This document shows positions 1 through 8,709 of a stretch of DNA of 64,000 nt, in pieces; position 1 is the first letter of the stretch, and every line of letters begins with the position of its first letter. The position numbers were made by a program, and so were the translations under genes. Source of the DNA: Marispirochaeta sp963667435 (lineage in GTDB: Bacteria > Spirochaetota > Spirochaetia > JC444 > Marispirochaetaceae); NCBI GenBank assembly GCA_963667435.1, contig OY763414.1, forward strand, positions 1,302,001-1,366,000, in the 5' to 3' direction. The notes under the pieces were generated by a model. It ran no database searches and was not told the origin of the DNA. It worked only from the letters and a program-made list of their open reading frames with translations.

Positions 1-695
1 CACCGGGAACCCTGCACCAGTCTGTTGCAGAACATGTAGTGGCATTAATGATAAGTATAGCCCGTCACATTCCGGAAATGAACAGAACTGTAAAGAACGG
101 CAACTGGCAGAACATTATGGGTGATGAACTTAATGACCGCGCCATCGCCATTGCAGGATTCGGAACAATCGGCAGAACACTGGCAAAGATTCTTAAATTC
201 GGTTTTGGAATGAAAGTTATCGCCTTCGACACTTATGCTGAGATCGAAAACCTGTATCCCGATCTATTCGATGAGTTCACCTCAGACTTCAACAAGGCCG
301 TAGCCGATGCTGATTACGTCTCCATCCACATGAGCCTTAACCCATCCACCCGTGGATTTATCAATAAACAGCGGCTGGATAATTTCAAGCCGGGCGCGGT
401 GCTTATAAACACCGCCAGGGGAGGAGTAGTTGAGGAAAGTGATCTGTATGACTCCCTTACATCCGGTCCAATCGCTTATGCAGGTCTTGATGTTTTCCAG
501 CATGAACCCTACATTCCCGAGCCCGGAAAAGACCTGCGCACTCTGGAAAATGTTGTGTTTACCCCCCATGTAGCATCGCATACGATTCAATCAAACCAGC
601 GAATGGCCGTATCGTGCATAAACAGTGTAAAAAGTTATCTCGCAGGCAGGCTGCAGGAAATTCCGGTAGTACCGGAATTGAAACACCTGATTTAA
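1..695 (+). CDS. D-2-hydroxyacid dehydrogenase (3-phosphoglycerate dehydrogenase-like), C-terminal part
   Basis: This is the 3' part of a gene that begins left of the window. The frame is open from base 3 (PGTLHQSVAEHVVALM) with no stop, so the ATG at 39 is internal. A Rossmann nucleotide-binding motif GFGTIGRTLAKIL is visible, followed by NTARGGVVEE with the conserved substrate-binding Arg region and TPHVASHT with the catalytic His. These are hallmarks of the NAD-dependent D-isomer 2-hydroxyacid dehydrogenases, which interconvert 2-keto acids and D-2-hydroxy acids. The substrate cannot be read from the sequence. It lies near a TRAP transporter and a second dehydrogenase (6252-7250), which suggests hydroxy-acid catabolism. 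Its natural terminator was split by the insertion sequence that follows. Confidence 0.85.
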   Translation, partial: PGTLHQSVAEHVVALMISIARHIPEMNRTVKNGNWQNIMGDELNDRAIAIAGFGTIGRTLAKILKFGFGMKVIAFDTYAEIENLYPDLFDEFTSDFNKAVADADYVSIHMSLNPSTRGFINKQRLDNFKPGAVLINTARGGVVEESDLYDSLTSGPIAYAGLDVFQHEPYIPEPGKDLRTLENVVFTPHVASHTIQSNQRMAVSCINSVKSYLAGRLQEIPVVPELKHLI

Positions 696-703
696 TATAG
701 TTT

Positions 704-734
704 TTCTGTTTTCTCAATAAAAAAGGCTGTCCGG
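704..734 (+). repeat. 31-bp exact repeat: left half of a disrupted terminator
   Basis: Positions 704-734 are identical to 7258-7288. Each copy follows a D-2-hydroxyacid dehydrogenase gene and contains an A-run and the left stem arm GGCTGTCCGG of a bidirectional terminator. Here the right arm CCGGGCAGCC with its T-run is displaced to 2010-2025 by the insertion sequence. Confidence 0.9.
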
Positions 735-747
735 AAATCTGAACTGA

Positions 748-780
748 CCCCCTTGAAGTAGACACTTCGAGGGGGTTTTT
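748..780 (+). terminator. Intrinsic terminator at the left end of the insertion sequence
   Basis: A 12-bp stem (748-759 with 764-775, one G-T wobble) with a 4-nt loop is followed directly by TTTTT (776-780). It sits between the left inverted repeat and the first transposase codon. It would stop transcription entering from the upstream dehydrogenase gene, and so also replaces the terminator that the insertion split. Confidence 0.8.
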
Positions 781-782
781 CT

Positions 783-1990
783 ATGACCAAGAAAGGTCAA
801 CGATTCAGAAAACATTCTGATAAACTTTAAAATGCAAGTAGTACATCTTCGAGTAGCAAAAGGATATTTTTTAAGGCATATTAGCAGGATATTCGACCTT
901 AGTGGTGAAAATGTTGTAAATTGGACTCGAAGACTTCTCAATGGAGAACCACTGACAATGAAGCGCGGACAACATGGAAAATCTGAAACGAAAAAAGCTC
1001 AATCAAATATTTCTGAACTCACAGCAGAACAATAAATAGAACTGCTCAAAACTGAACTTGCATACAAGGATAAGGTGATTGAGTTTCTTGAAGAGCGTGA
1101 ACGGCTAAAAAAAAGAAAAATTCAGAATCATCATAGAACTAAGTTCTATCTGGAAGATTCAGAATCTTTGTGCTGTTGCAAACGTATCTCGCAGTGGTTA
1201 CTACAAATTTTCCTCGCCACAGAAAATGGCAGTAAGCGTGATACTGCAATTGTTCATGAGATCAAGCAGATTCATTCTAAAACTCACCGGGTATACAGCT
1301 ACAGGCGTCTCAAAATCACTTTAGAACGTAACCTGGGGCATTCAGTCAACAAGAAACGTATTCAGCGAATTCAGAAAGAATATGGGCCGCATGCTTGCAT
1401 CAGGCGACGTCAATATTCCTATCCAAAGTCCCAGTTTCAAATCGAACCTCCAAAAGAAAACATTCTTGACCGAAATTTCAATACCGAGTGAATGAATCAC
1501 AAGTGGGTTACCTATATTACATATATTCAAAACGGAACACAGAGGATATACATGTCGACTATTATGGATCTGGCCAATTGTGAAATTATATCTTACAGAG
1601 TAAACAATAGCATTGCGCTTCCGTTTGTCATTGAAACATTCGAAGAGGCCTTTCAAGGCACAGCCCCAAAAGTGTATTGGTTCATAGCGATCAAGAAGGG
1701 CACTATTCCTCATCCCAATTCTGTAGAATGCTGGAAGAAAATAAAGCTATTCAAAGCATGTCGCATCGAGGAAACTGCCTCGATAATGCTGCAATGGAAA
1801 ACTTCTTTGGGCACTTTAAAACTGAATTGATATACCGTTTGAAACCCATGAGCGAAGATTCATTACGAAAGCAGATCGATAACTATATTGATTTTTTAAT
1901 AACCGGAGAATACAGCAAGAAATAAAAATGGCCCCGGTTGAATACCGGAGCCATTTAGCCCAAGTTCTGCTTAGAACTTACTGTCCACTG
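783..1990 (+). pseudogene. IS3-family transposase (orfA/orfB) remnant
   Basis: orfA begins at 783 (MTKKGQRF...), is frameshifted near 830 and continues as a helix-turn-helix segment (FLRHISRIFDLSGENVVNW). It then meets a stop at 1033. orfB is spread over at least three segments. One is 1075-1491, with the HTH_21-like part (HRVYSYRRLKITL). The second is 1492-1680, the start of the rve integrase core. After a frameshift comes 1677-1925, with HSDQEGHYSS, CLDNAAMENFFGHFKTE and the family C-terminus. A final MAPVEYRSHLAQ piece follows after a stop. The first catalytic Asp of the DDE triad, expected in WVTDITYI, reads Tyr, while the second Asp and the Glu remain. The element cannot move by itself. 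Confidence 0.9.
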
Positions 1991-2006
1991 TTTGGGGTTC
2001 AGTTCA

Positions 2007-2026
2007 ATCCCGGGCAGCCTTTTTTA
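2007..2026. terminator. Right half of the IS-split bidirectional terminator
   Basis: It contains the target duplication ATC (2007-2009) then the stem arm CCGGGCAGCC (2010-2019) and a T-run. Before the insertion it paired with 725-734. It still lies just 3' of the minus-strand LacI-type gene, but without its partner arm it should no longer form the hairpin in a short transcript. Confidence 0.8.
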
Positions 2027-2039
2027 TTTGTTAAGAAGG

Positions 2040-3134
2040 TCAAGTCGGTTGAAATCCTTTGGCATACCCGGTGGAATTACGTACAACCAGTAGCGGTTCA
2101 TACTCAACCCGATATGCTCCGGAATCCCTGCGGCCCCTCAGATCAAGCCCCTTCTGACTGGCAGCTCCAATCTTTTCCAGGAGAATGTCGAAGGCAATCT
2201 TTCCTCGATGACTCAAACAGTGATCTATGCTTGTCAGGCTTGGGTATGAGATTGAGGATGTAAGTATATTGTCAAATCCACATACGGAGATATCCTCCGG
2301 TATCTGTATCCCCCGTGAATGCAACGCTGCCATTATCCCATAAGCCAGGAGGTCACAGACACCTATAATTGCAGTAATGCCATCTACTGAATCGAGAAGA
2401 TCAAGTGTCAACTGATACCCGAGCTCTATTTCATAAGCACCGTTTGTTCGTTCCGATTCATCAGTAATATTGGAACTGCGAACAACAAGATTGTCAGCCT
2501 TGCTCACACTGCTCAAATAACCTTTTATCCCCTCAAGGCGCTGCTGACGACTCACTGACATATTGCCTATCGGGGAAGAAAGATACGCGATACGTCTATG
2601 ACCCAGCTCAACCAGATGAGAAGCAATTAAACTGCCGGCCTTAAAACTGTCAAAGCTGACATTATCCACATTAGTAAACTGATCTTTCTCGGCAACAATA
2701 ACAGTAGGAGTATTTACAGTCAGTTTGTCCAATTCTGCGGAAGTCATTGGGGCAAAAAGAAAAATAATACCCGCCACTGCATTCTCGGTCAGCAAGCGCA
2801 GATATTGCCGTTCCTCCTCTATACATCGATGTGTATTACAGACATAAACCCCAAACCCGCTCTTTATGGCTTCCTGCTCGATAATCTGAATAATTGCCGA
2901 GTAATAAGGATTCACAAGTGTTGGAGCTATTACACCGATTACCTTCTTGATATCCCTTGTGATGTGACGCGAAGTCGGCTGAATATTATAATTTAGCTCC
3001 CTTGCTGCATCCATTACCCTCTTAATAGTGTCTGCAGCAAACGAAACATTATTCTTGTTGTTCAGAATCAGCGATACCGTCGACTGAGATACACCTGCGA
3101 GTTTCGCCACATCCTTTGAAGTGACACGCTTCAT
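2040..3134 (-). CDS. LacI-family transcriptional regulator
   Basis: This 364-aa protein is normal in length for the family. The N-terminus TSKDVAKLAGVSQSTVSLILN (about residues 4-24) is the LacI helix-turn-helix, followed by the hinge helix region and a periplasmic-binding-protein-like effector domain starting near VIGVIAPTLVNPYYSAI. It is divergent from the TRAP operon at 3357, so it probably controls uptake of the TRAP substrate. The effector is unknown. The ribosome binding site is weak (GGAAAT). Confidence 0.9.
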   Translation of the reverse strand: MKRVTSKDVAKLAGVSQSTVSLILNNKNNVSFAADTIKRVMDAARELNYNIQPTSRHITRDIKKVIGVIAPTLVNPYYSAIIQIIEQEAIKSGFGVYVCNTHRCIEEERQYLRLLTENAVAGIIFLFAPMTSAELDKLTVNTPTVIVAEKDQFTNVDNVSFDSFKAGSLIASHLVELGHRRIAYLSSPIGNMSVSRQQRLEGIKGYLSSVSKADNLVVRSSNITDESERTNGAYEIELGYQLTLDLLDSVDGITAIIGVCDLLAYGIMAALHSRGIQIPEDISVCGFDNILTSSISYPSLTSIDHCLSHRGKIAFDILLEKIGAASQKGLDLRGRRDSGAYRVEYEPLLVVRNSTGYAKGFQPT

Positions 3135-3277
3135 GAAATCATTTCCAAATACCTACAATAAAGATCAATCCGTCAGAACTTTAGCATGCTGGAGTAAAAT
3201 TGTGAATATAATTTATTATTATTAATATTTATTAATTTCCTTGCGTGTATAGATTTTCCATGTTAGCGTTGTAACGG

Positions 3278-3294
3278 TAATGGTTTTACCATTA
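3278..3294. promoter_or_regulatory. Operator-like palindrome before the TRAP operon
   Basis: TAATGGTTTTACCATTA has perfect 7-bp arms around a 3-nt centre. It lies in the lacI-dctP intergenic region about 65 bp before dctP. It could be the operator of the neighbouring LacI-type protein. However, its TGGT-N3-ACCA core lacks the central CG usual in LacI sites and looks more like sites of FadR/PdhR-type GntR regulators. Confidence 0.6.
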
Positions 3295-3318
3295 AAAACT
3301 ATTAACCAAGCAGCCCCT

Positions 3319-3337
3319 GAACCAAGCCAGGTGGTTC
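3319..3337 (+). other. Small leader hairpin before dctP
   Basis: GAACCA (3319-3324) and TGGTTC (3332-3337) form a 6-bp stem a few bases before the AAGGAG ribosome binding site of dctP. It is possible leader structure, and weak evidence alone. Confidence 0.3.
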
Positions 3338-3356
3338 TGCGAAAAAAGGAGAGTCC

Positions 3357-4346
3357 ATGAAAAAATTACTATTTTTGCTTGCAGCAATATCCATCGCAAT
3401 GTTTCCGCTTATTGCAAATGGAACAAGTGAACAGAATGGAAGTGACGAGAAGCAAATTACCCTGTCTATTGCACATTATTACCCGGAAGACAATCCGCAC
3501 CATCTTGGTGTGGTTGCGGCGAAAGAGTTTCTCGAAAAAGAGACTAACGGACGCATTACGGTTGAAATTTACTCCAACGGGTCCTTCGGAGAACAGATGA
3601 ACAGCGTTCAGGCTGTCCGCCAGGGAACACTGGATGCATTTCAGCACAGCTTTGATGCAAGCTACTATCCTGCAGCTGGAGTAATCCAGGGCCCATACCA
3701 GTTTAGAAGCTATGACCATTGGCGGGCTTTCCTGAAATCAGACGTGTATAATGAATTAAAAACAGGCTTAGAGGAAGCTATGGGTGTAAAAGTAATATCC
3801 GCCTTCCATTTCGGATTCAGAAATGTTGTCTCCACAAAAAAATGTGAAACCGTGGATGACTTTTCCAAGATCCTCATGCGGGTTGTAAACATTTCCCCCT
3901 ATGAAACCGCTGCAACCGTTCTTGGTCCCACTGGTGTTGCTCTCTCTATCAATGATGTATACATGGGACTCAATACCGGAGTTGTCCAGGCAACAGAAAA
4001 TCCTCTTGGGCAGATTCGGGAGAGAAGCTTCCATGAGCCGACAAAGTACCTGATCATGACAGAACACATGCTGGCTGCCGGAAACTGGATTTTTTCCAAG
4101 AAACGCTGGGACAGCCTCTCTGACAGTGATAAGACACTTGTGGAAAAGGCTTTCTGGATGATTTCAGAAATTATTGAAAAGGGATACGAAAAAGCCGGTG
4201 TTGATAACATTGAATTCTTCAAGAATGAAAGCCTTGAAGTTATTTATCCGGACAAACAGCAGTTTATTGACCGGTTACCTCTGGTTTTTAAAGACTACCC
4301 CACCTGGGAGCCCTACTACAAAAAGATTCAGGCAATGCAACCTTAA
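3357..4346 (+). CDS. dctP: TRAP transporter substrate-binding protein DctP
   Basis: This 329-aa protein has a Sec signal peptide (MKKLLFLLAAISIAMFPLIANG). Family features follow: SIAHYYPEDNPHHLGVVAAKEF near the N-terminus, GSFGEQMNSVQAVRQGTLDAF, the conserved Arg segment (ILMRVVNISPYE) that in TRAP receptors salt-bridges the carboxylate, and GVVQATENPL. It binds an organic acid in the periplasm and delivers it to DctQM. The strong AAGGAG site supports the start. The downstream hairpin and 100-nt gap to dctQ suggest the receptor mRNA is kept at a higher level. The neighbouring 2-hydroxyacid dehydrogenases suggest a hydroxy- or keto-acid ligand (inference). Confidence 0.93.
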   Translation: MKKLLFLLAAISIAMFPLIANGTSEQNGSDEKQITLSIAHYYPEDNPHHLGVVAAKEFLEKETNGRITVEIYSNGSFGEQMNSVQAVRQGTLDAFQHSFDASYYPAAGVIQGPYQFRSYDHWRAFLKSDVYNELKTGLEEAMGVKVISAFHFGFRNVVSTKKCETVDDFSKILMRVVNISPYETAATVLGPTGVALSINDVYMGLNTGVVQATENPLGQIRERSFHEPTKYLIMTEHMLAAGNWIFSKKRWDSLSDSDKTLVEKAFWMISEIIEKGYEKAGVDNIEFFKNESLEVIYPDKQQFIDRLPLVFKDYPTWEPYYKKIQAMQP

Positions 4347-4361
4347 ATTCATCTTTCCCGG

Positions 4362-4395
4362 AACTGCCATTCCACCAGACCGTGGGGTGGCAGTT
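4362..4395 (+). other. Intercistronic hairpin between dctP and dctQ
   Basis: AACTGCCA..CCAC pairs with GTGG..TGGCAGTT (12 bp in two helices with a symmetrical 2-nt internal loop). No T-run follows. It is most likely a 3' stabiliser or partial attenuator that favours expression of the binding protein. Confidence 0.65.
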
Positions 4396-4447
4396 TATGT
4401 TTTCTACAACCTAAAATGGCGATGTCATCAAGAATCAGGGAGGCATG

Positions 4448-4933
4448 ATGTCTAAAATTCTGCGTACCATACAGCGGATTGAGAAGATAATTGGAACTTC
4501 ATTAATAGCACTGATTTTATGTGTAGTAACCGCAAATATAGTCATGAGGTACTTTTTTCATAAGCCACTCAACTGGTCCAATGAGTTATCCACCTACAGT
4601 CTGGTCTGGATCAGTTATTTTTCAATCACCTATATTTTTTCAACCATGGAACATGTATCATTCACCTTCCTCTTAAACAGGATGTCACAAGCAAGAAGAG
4701 CAGTGATGCAGATTATTATTAATATTTTAATTATCGTTTCCATGCTCACCCTGATCCCTTCCAGCATCAATAACATGGGATATATGATTCCATCCCCTTC
4801 ATTAAAAATTCCGGAACAGTACATCTATGCTATTGTTCCGTTCTCATACATGCTGATATCTGTATTTTCTGTTTTCCACATTATAGATGCTCTTGCCTCT
4901 ATAAAAACTGCGTCCAACAAGGAGACAGCATAA
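4448..4933 (+). CDS. dctQ: TRAP transporter small permease DctQ
   Basis: This membrane protein of about 161 aa has four predicted hydrophobic segments (starting near IGTSLIALILCVVTANIVMRYFF, then SLVWISYFSITYIF, VMQIIINILIIVSML and YIYAIVPFSYMLISVFSVFHII), the DctQ layout. The motif NWSNELSTYSLVWISYF is typical of the family. Two ATGs stand together (4445, 4448). The AGGGAGG site at 4437-4443 is better spaced from the second. Its stop overlaps the dctM start (TAATG), so the two are translationally coupled. Confidence 0.9.
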   Translation: MSKILRTIQRIEKIIGTSLIALILCVVTANIVMRYFFHKPLNWSNELSTYSLVWISYFSITYIFSTMEHVSFTFLLNRMSQARRAVMQIIINILIIVSMLTLIPSSINNMGYMIPSPSLKIPEQYIYAIVPFSYMLISVFSVFHIIDALASIKTASNKETA

Positions 4934-6219
4934 TGGGTCTCTCTTTTATAATTTTTCTGCTTGTTTTCCTTGTTCTGTTTATTATGGGGATGCCAATAGG
5001 ATTCTCCATGATAATATCCGGAATAACCTACGCAATTCAGACAAATTTTGATCTGGCAATGTTTTCAACCGAGGCATTCAAAGCGACAAACAATTTTATA
5101 CTGGTCGCAATTCCAATGTTTATCCTGACAGCTGAAGTTATGAATGCAACAACAGTTGCGGATAAAATGTATGATCTTGCCAACTCCACAGTCGGCTGGA
5201 TTCCCGGCGGGATGGGACATACAAATGTAATGACAAGCGTAATTTTTGCCGGAATGTCCGGGTCTGCTGCCGCCGACGTAGGAGGCATCGGCTACCTGTC
5301 CTTTAAAGCAATGGTCGACCGGGGGTTTGGCGCACCTTTCAGTGCTGCAGTAACCGCTGCCTCATCATGCATAGGCCCCATCATTCCCCCCAGTATTCCG
5401 GTAATTGTCTACTGTATGGTAGTTTCACAATCTTCAGTAGCCCGGATATTTCTGGGCGGAGTCATTCCAGGCTTCCTCATGGCTCTTCTTCTAATGGGGT
5501 ACATCTATATCACTGCAATAAAGCGGGGATATCCCAAGGAAGCACGGCCTACAAAGGAACACCTGCTGAGAGCTGTAAAACGGGGATTTCTGCCTGTTTT
5601 AACTCCTGTGATCCTCCTGTTTACCATCAGTACCGGTGTTGTCACCATTTCAGAGGCGGCTATTATAACCGTTCTGTACGCAGTTATTCTTGGTGTTTTT
5701 GTCTACAGAAATCTGAATCTTAAAAAATTTATAATGTGCATGGAGCGAACCTTTCTTAGCTGTGGAGCTATTTTCATCTTTTTTGTAGGAGGAAAGTTCT
5801 TTAGCTTTGTTTTAGCCCGGGCCAAAATCACGCTGCTGCTGAATAACATGATTCTCGGAGTAACCGACAATATTTACATCATCCTGCTGCTGATAAACGT
5901 TATTTTCATAATTCTGGGATTTTTCTCAGAAACAATCGTAAACATCACTCTCTTTGCTCCGGTGTTTATTCCCATAGCCATAGCTGTTGGAGCCGATCCT
6001 AATTATCTGGGAGTTATGATTGTACTGAACACAGTCATCGGCGCAATTACACCGCCTGTAGGTACACTGGTCTACAATATTTCCGGTTTGACAAAAGTTC
6101 CACTGGAACACATTTTCAGAGAAATTGTCCCCTTCATAATCCTCCTTGTAGGAATGATTACCCTGATGATTTTTGTTCCGGAAATTGTCACCTTTCTTCC
6201 GGATCTGATACTTGGATAA
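4933..6219 (+). CDS. dctM: TRAP transporter large permease DctM
   Basis: This 428-aa polytopic protein has the standard length for DctM. Diagnostic stretches include MGMPIGFSMIISG at the N-terminus, FAGMSGSAAADVGGIG, the conserved PPSIPVIVY region and AITPPVGTLVYNISGLTKVPLEHIFRE near the C-terminus. It is the ion-coupled transport subunit of the dctPQM system in the inner membrane, starting on the last base of the dctQ stop codon. Confidence 0.94.
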   Translation: MGLSFIIFLLVFLVLFIMGMPIGFSMIISGITYAIQTNFDLAMFSTEAFKATNNFILVAIPMFILTAEVMNATTVADKMYDLANSTVGWIPGGMGHTNVMTSVIFAGMSGSAAADVGGIGYLSFKAMVDRGFGAPFSAAVTAASSCIGPIIPPSIPVIVYCMVVSQSSVARIFLGGVIPGFLMALLLMGYIYITAIKRGYPKEARPTKEHLLRAVKRGFLPVLTPVILLFTISTGVVTISEAAIITVLYAVILGVFVYRNLNLKKFIMCMERTFLSCGAIFIFFVGGKFFSFVLARAKITLLLNNMILGVTDNIYIILLLINVIFIILGFFSETIVNITLFAPVFIPIAIAVGADPNYLGVMIVLNTVIGAITPPVGTLVYNISGLTKVPLEHIFREIVPFIILLVGMITLMIFVPEIVTFLPDLILG

Positions 6220-6251
6220 TAACTGATTAACTAATCAAAGGATCTTCAGCA

Positions 6252-7250
6252 ATGAAAAATGGACCTTTTAAAGTACTGATGACAGACACCGTCTTTGAAG
6301 ACGTAGAAATTGAAAAGAAGATAATTGAGAATTTTGGAGCAGAATTTATTTTTGCTTCTTCCATGAACGAAGATGAAATTCTGGAAATAAGCAGAGATTG
6401 CGATGCCATTATTGATGTCTACTGCCCCATTACTGAAAAAATCCTCAAAAATTCACCTAAAATCAAAATTGTGGTTCGGTCAGGTACAGGAGTAGATACT
6501 ATCGACATACCTGCCGCAGACCGTCTTGGAATAATTGTCTCCAATGTACCGGACTACTGCATTGATGAAGTAGCAGATCACACCCTTGCGTTGATGCTCA
6601 ACATCTCGAGGAAAGTAACATTTCTGAATAACAGGATAAAGAACAAGGACAAAAACGGCTGGGATATGAATAGCGCAAAGCCTATGTACCGACTCCGTGG
6701 TCAAACCCTGGGGATTCTTGGCTTCGGTAACATTGCACGCCAGGTTGCTGTCCGAGCACAGGGATTCGGAATAAAAACTCTTGCTTATGACCAGTATGTG
6801 GATGGTTCACTGTTCAGTGAAAACAACACCAAGCGCGCGGATTCTCTTGACCAGGTTGTTCAGCAGGCTGATATTCTGACTCTTCATATTCCTTACCTGC
6901 CGCAGAATCATCACATAATTGACCAGAACATGTTCCGTCAAATGAAGCCGTCGGCCATACTGGTCAATACCGCCAGAGGCCCTCTGGTGGCCGAGAATGA
7001 CCTGGTAACCGCCCTGAAAAAAGGGATCATAGCAGGTGCAGGACTGGATGTTACCGAACAGGAACCGGTTCCCCATTCAAGTAAACTGCTCACCTTTGAA
7101 AATGTCATCCTCACACCGCATATCGGCTATTACAGTGAGCAGTCGATTGCCATAGAACGGCAGAGAATGGCAGAGGAGGTTGTTTCTGTACTCTCGGGCC
7201 GTGAGCCAAGATCCTTCTACAACAGAAAAACCATCAAGGGACGCAGGTAA
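6252..7250 (+). CDS. D-2-hydroxyacid dehydrogenase (CtBP-like)
   Basis: This 332-aa NAD(P)-dependent dehydrogenase is last in the TRAP operon, 32 nt after dctM. It shows VVRSGTGVDTIDIPAADRLGI, the CtBP-type NVPDYCIDEVADHTLALML, the Rossmann motif GFGNIARQVAVRAQGFG, NTARGPLVAENDL and the catalytic His of TPHIGYYSEQS. It probably oxidises or reduces the acid imported by the TRAP system, or a keto-acid derived from it. The exact substrate is unknown. A clean bidirectional terminator follows. Confidence 0.88.
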   Translation: MKNGPFKVLMTDTVFEDVEIEKKIIENFGAEFIFASSMNEDEILEISRDCDAIIDVYCPITEKILKNSPKIKIVVRSGTGVDTIDIPAADRLGIIVSNVPDYCIDEVADHTLALMLNISRKVTFLNNRIKNKDKNGWDMNSAKPMYRLRGQTLGILGFGNIARQVAVRAQGFGIKTLAYDQYVDGSLFSENNTKRADSLDQVVQQADILTLHIPYLPQNHHIIDQNMFRQMKPSAILVNTARGPLVAENDLVTALKKGIIAGAGLDVTEQEPVPHSSKLLTFENVILTPHIGYYSEQSIAIERQRMAEEVVSVLSGREPRSFYNRKTIKGRR

Positions 7251-7257
7251 AACAGTA

Positions 7258-7310
7258 TTCTGTTTTCTCAATAAAAAAGGCTGTCCGGTTAAACCCGGGC
7301 AGCCTTTTTT
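7258..7310. terminator. Bidirectional intrinsic terminator
   Basis: The stem GGCTGTCCGG (7279-7288) / CCGGGCAGCC (7295-7304) has a 6-nt loop, six A before and six T after. It serves both convergent genes. Its left 31 bp (7258-7288) repeat 704-734 exactly. Confidence 0.93.
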
Positions 7311-7331
7311 GCATTTACAGTAAGTATAAGC

Positions 7332-8600
7332 TTACAGATTCTTAACCACTGAGAAGTCGCCGGTTTTGGCAGCTTCCAGTACGGAACCCATGTACTCATC
7401 AATCTGGTCTGCAACCATGGGAGTAGGCATGTTTTCCAGCTTCATCTTAAGCTGCGGATTTTTTGCAGCAGTCAGACAGCGGGCGATGTGTTCCTGAGTA
7501 AAGCCGTCTACTTCGGAAAGCTTTACGGGAAAGCCGATTTTTCTGGAAAGCTCAAGCATGGCTTCTGCAACAGCAGTTCCAAGCTCCCGTCCGGTCATTG
7601 CATTGAGGTCACCCTTAAGCAGACCTGCCTTCTCGTAGATACCACCAACAAGCTTCAGCGGCTTTTCGATGGCAGGGGCAAAAAACACTGTGTAGTAGGG
7701 GTTCATCATTGCACAAGCACGTCCGTGGCTGAGAATATCGATAAGAGAGAAGCTGGTAAGGTGGGCACCGTTGGTACCTCCAACCATGATGGCGTATCCG
7801 CCCATGTCAGTGGCAATACAGAGTGCATCCCGGGCATCTTTATCATCGGGGTTGGCGATAACCTTGGGCAGGTTTTCAACAACAAGACCGATTCCAGCCT
7901 CTGCAATCTTTGCGGTCAGTTCGTAATTGGCGTTGTTAACAGCACCGTAAACTACTTCAAGACAGTGTGCGATACCGTCAAGGGCACCGTCCATAATCAG
8001 GCTCTTGGGGGCACCGTAGGTTACTGCAAAGTCAAAAACGGGAAACTGGGGAACAATACCTTCATCTACAACCAGCTTCTTCTGTCCGGTTTTAAGGTCG
8101 GTGATGTTTGAGTACTTGGTCAGATGAGCACCGGATGATGCTGCTGTCTGAATAGCAATATGGGGAGTAAGTTTCTTACCGGCTTTTTCAATGGCTGCAG
8201 TTACCTGACCGGTTCCAAAGTAATCTTCAATGTCGCCGCCAAGAGTCCGGAGAACCTCTGCGGATTTAACAGCATCGATAGTACTTCCACCACCAAAACT
8301 GACAATTACATCGGGATTTCCAGCCTTAAGAGACTCGGTAATGCGCGCAAGGTCTTCACGGGGAGCGTTGGGGCCTGCACCGGCTTCTTCTTTAACAAGC
8401 TCAACACCTGCATCTTTAAGAGATTTCCGGACAGTGTCGAGAAAAGTCTCGCTTCCGGGAAATTTGTCACAAACAAGAACGGCTTTCTTACCAACCTTGG
8501 CAGCTACACCACCAATCTGGTCCAGAACATTACGTCCATAAAGATAATTTCCGCCCTTGAAATCCTTCAAAAGGTCTTCTGCGATCTTCAAATAATCCAT
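7332..8600 (-). CDS. Iron-containing alcohol dehydrogenase
   Basis: This 422-aa group III alcohol dehydrogenase contains the nucleotide-binding GGGST (residues 103-107) and the probable metal ligands D208, H212 (DGALDGIAHCLE), H280 (GTNGAHLTS) and H292 (SHGRACAMMNPYY), as in the family. It would reduce an aldehyde to an alcohol with NAD(P)H, or the reverse. It is the distal gene of a minus-strand run after the GntR regulator, an aldolase and a dehydrogenase. A sensible role is disposal of the aldehyde released by the aldolase (inference). The start at 8600 is preceded by CGAAGGAGTTAACTC. Confidence 0.9.
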   Translation of the reverse strand: MDYLKIAEDLLKDFKGGNYLYGRNVLDQIGGVAAKVGKKAVLVCDKFPGSETFLDTVRKSLKDAGVELVKEEAGAGPNAPREDLARITESLKAGNPDVIVSFGGGSTIDAVKSAEVLRTLGGDIEDYFGTGQVTAAIEKAGKKLTPHIAIQTAASSGAHLTKYSNITDLKTGQKKLVVDEGIVPQFPVFDFAVTYGAPKSLIMDGALDGIAHCLEVVYGAVNNANYELTAKIAEAGIGLVVENLPKVIANPDDKDARDALCIATDMGGYAIMVGGTNGAHLTSFSLIDILSHGRACAMMNPYYTVFFAPAIEKPLKLVGGIYEKAGLLKGDLNAMTGRELGTAVAEAMLELSRKIGFPVKLSEVDGFTQEHIARCLTAAKNPQLKMKLENMPTPMVADQIDEYMGSVLEAAKTGDFSVVKNL

Positions 8601-8709
8601 GAGTTAACTCCTTCGGGAGAGTAAATTGTATACGGTTTCTTATTATTGCACTTCCAAGCGGTGCATGGGAACCCTTCCAACCCTCTGTCAGTAAAAATAT
8701 ATCTATTTT

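Larger units (their letters stand above)
740..2006 (+). mobile_element. Degenerate IS3-family (IS150-like) insertion sequence, 1267 bp
   Basis: The ends are imperfect inverted repeats of about 25 bp with 19 matches (left 740-764, right 1982-2006), beginning TGAACTGA and ending TCAGTTCA. A 3-bp target duplication ATC flanks it (737-739 and 2007-2009), which fits the 3-4 bp duplications of the IS3 family. Inside are broken orfA and orfB remnants. Removing the element and one ATC rejoins a 10-bp stem GGCTGTCCGG / CCGGGCAGCC with an AAATC loop and A/T tracts. It therefore landed in the loop of the bidirectional terminator between the dehydrogenase and lacI-type genes. Ends and duplication are seen directly; the family assignment is from the transposase motifs. 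Confidence 0.92.
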
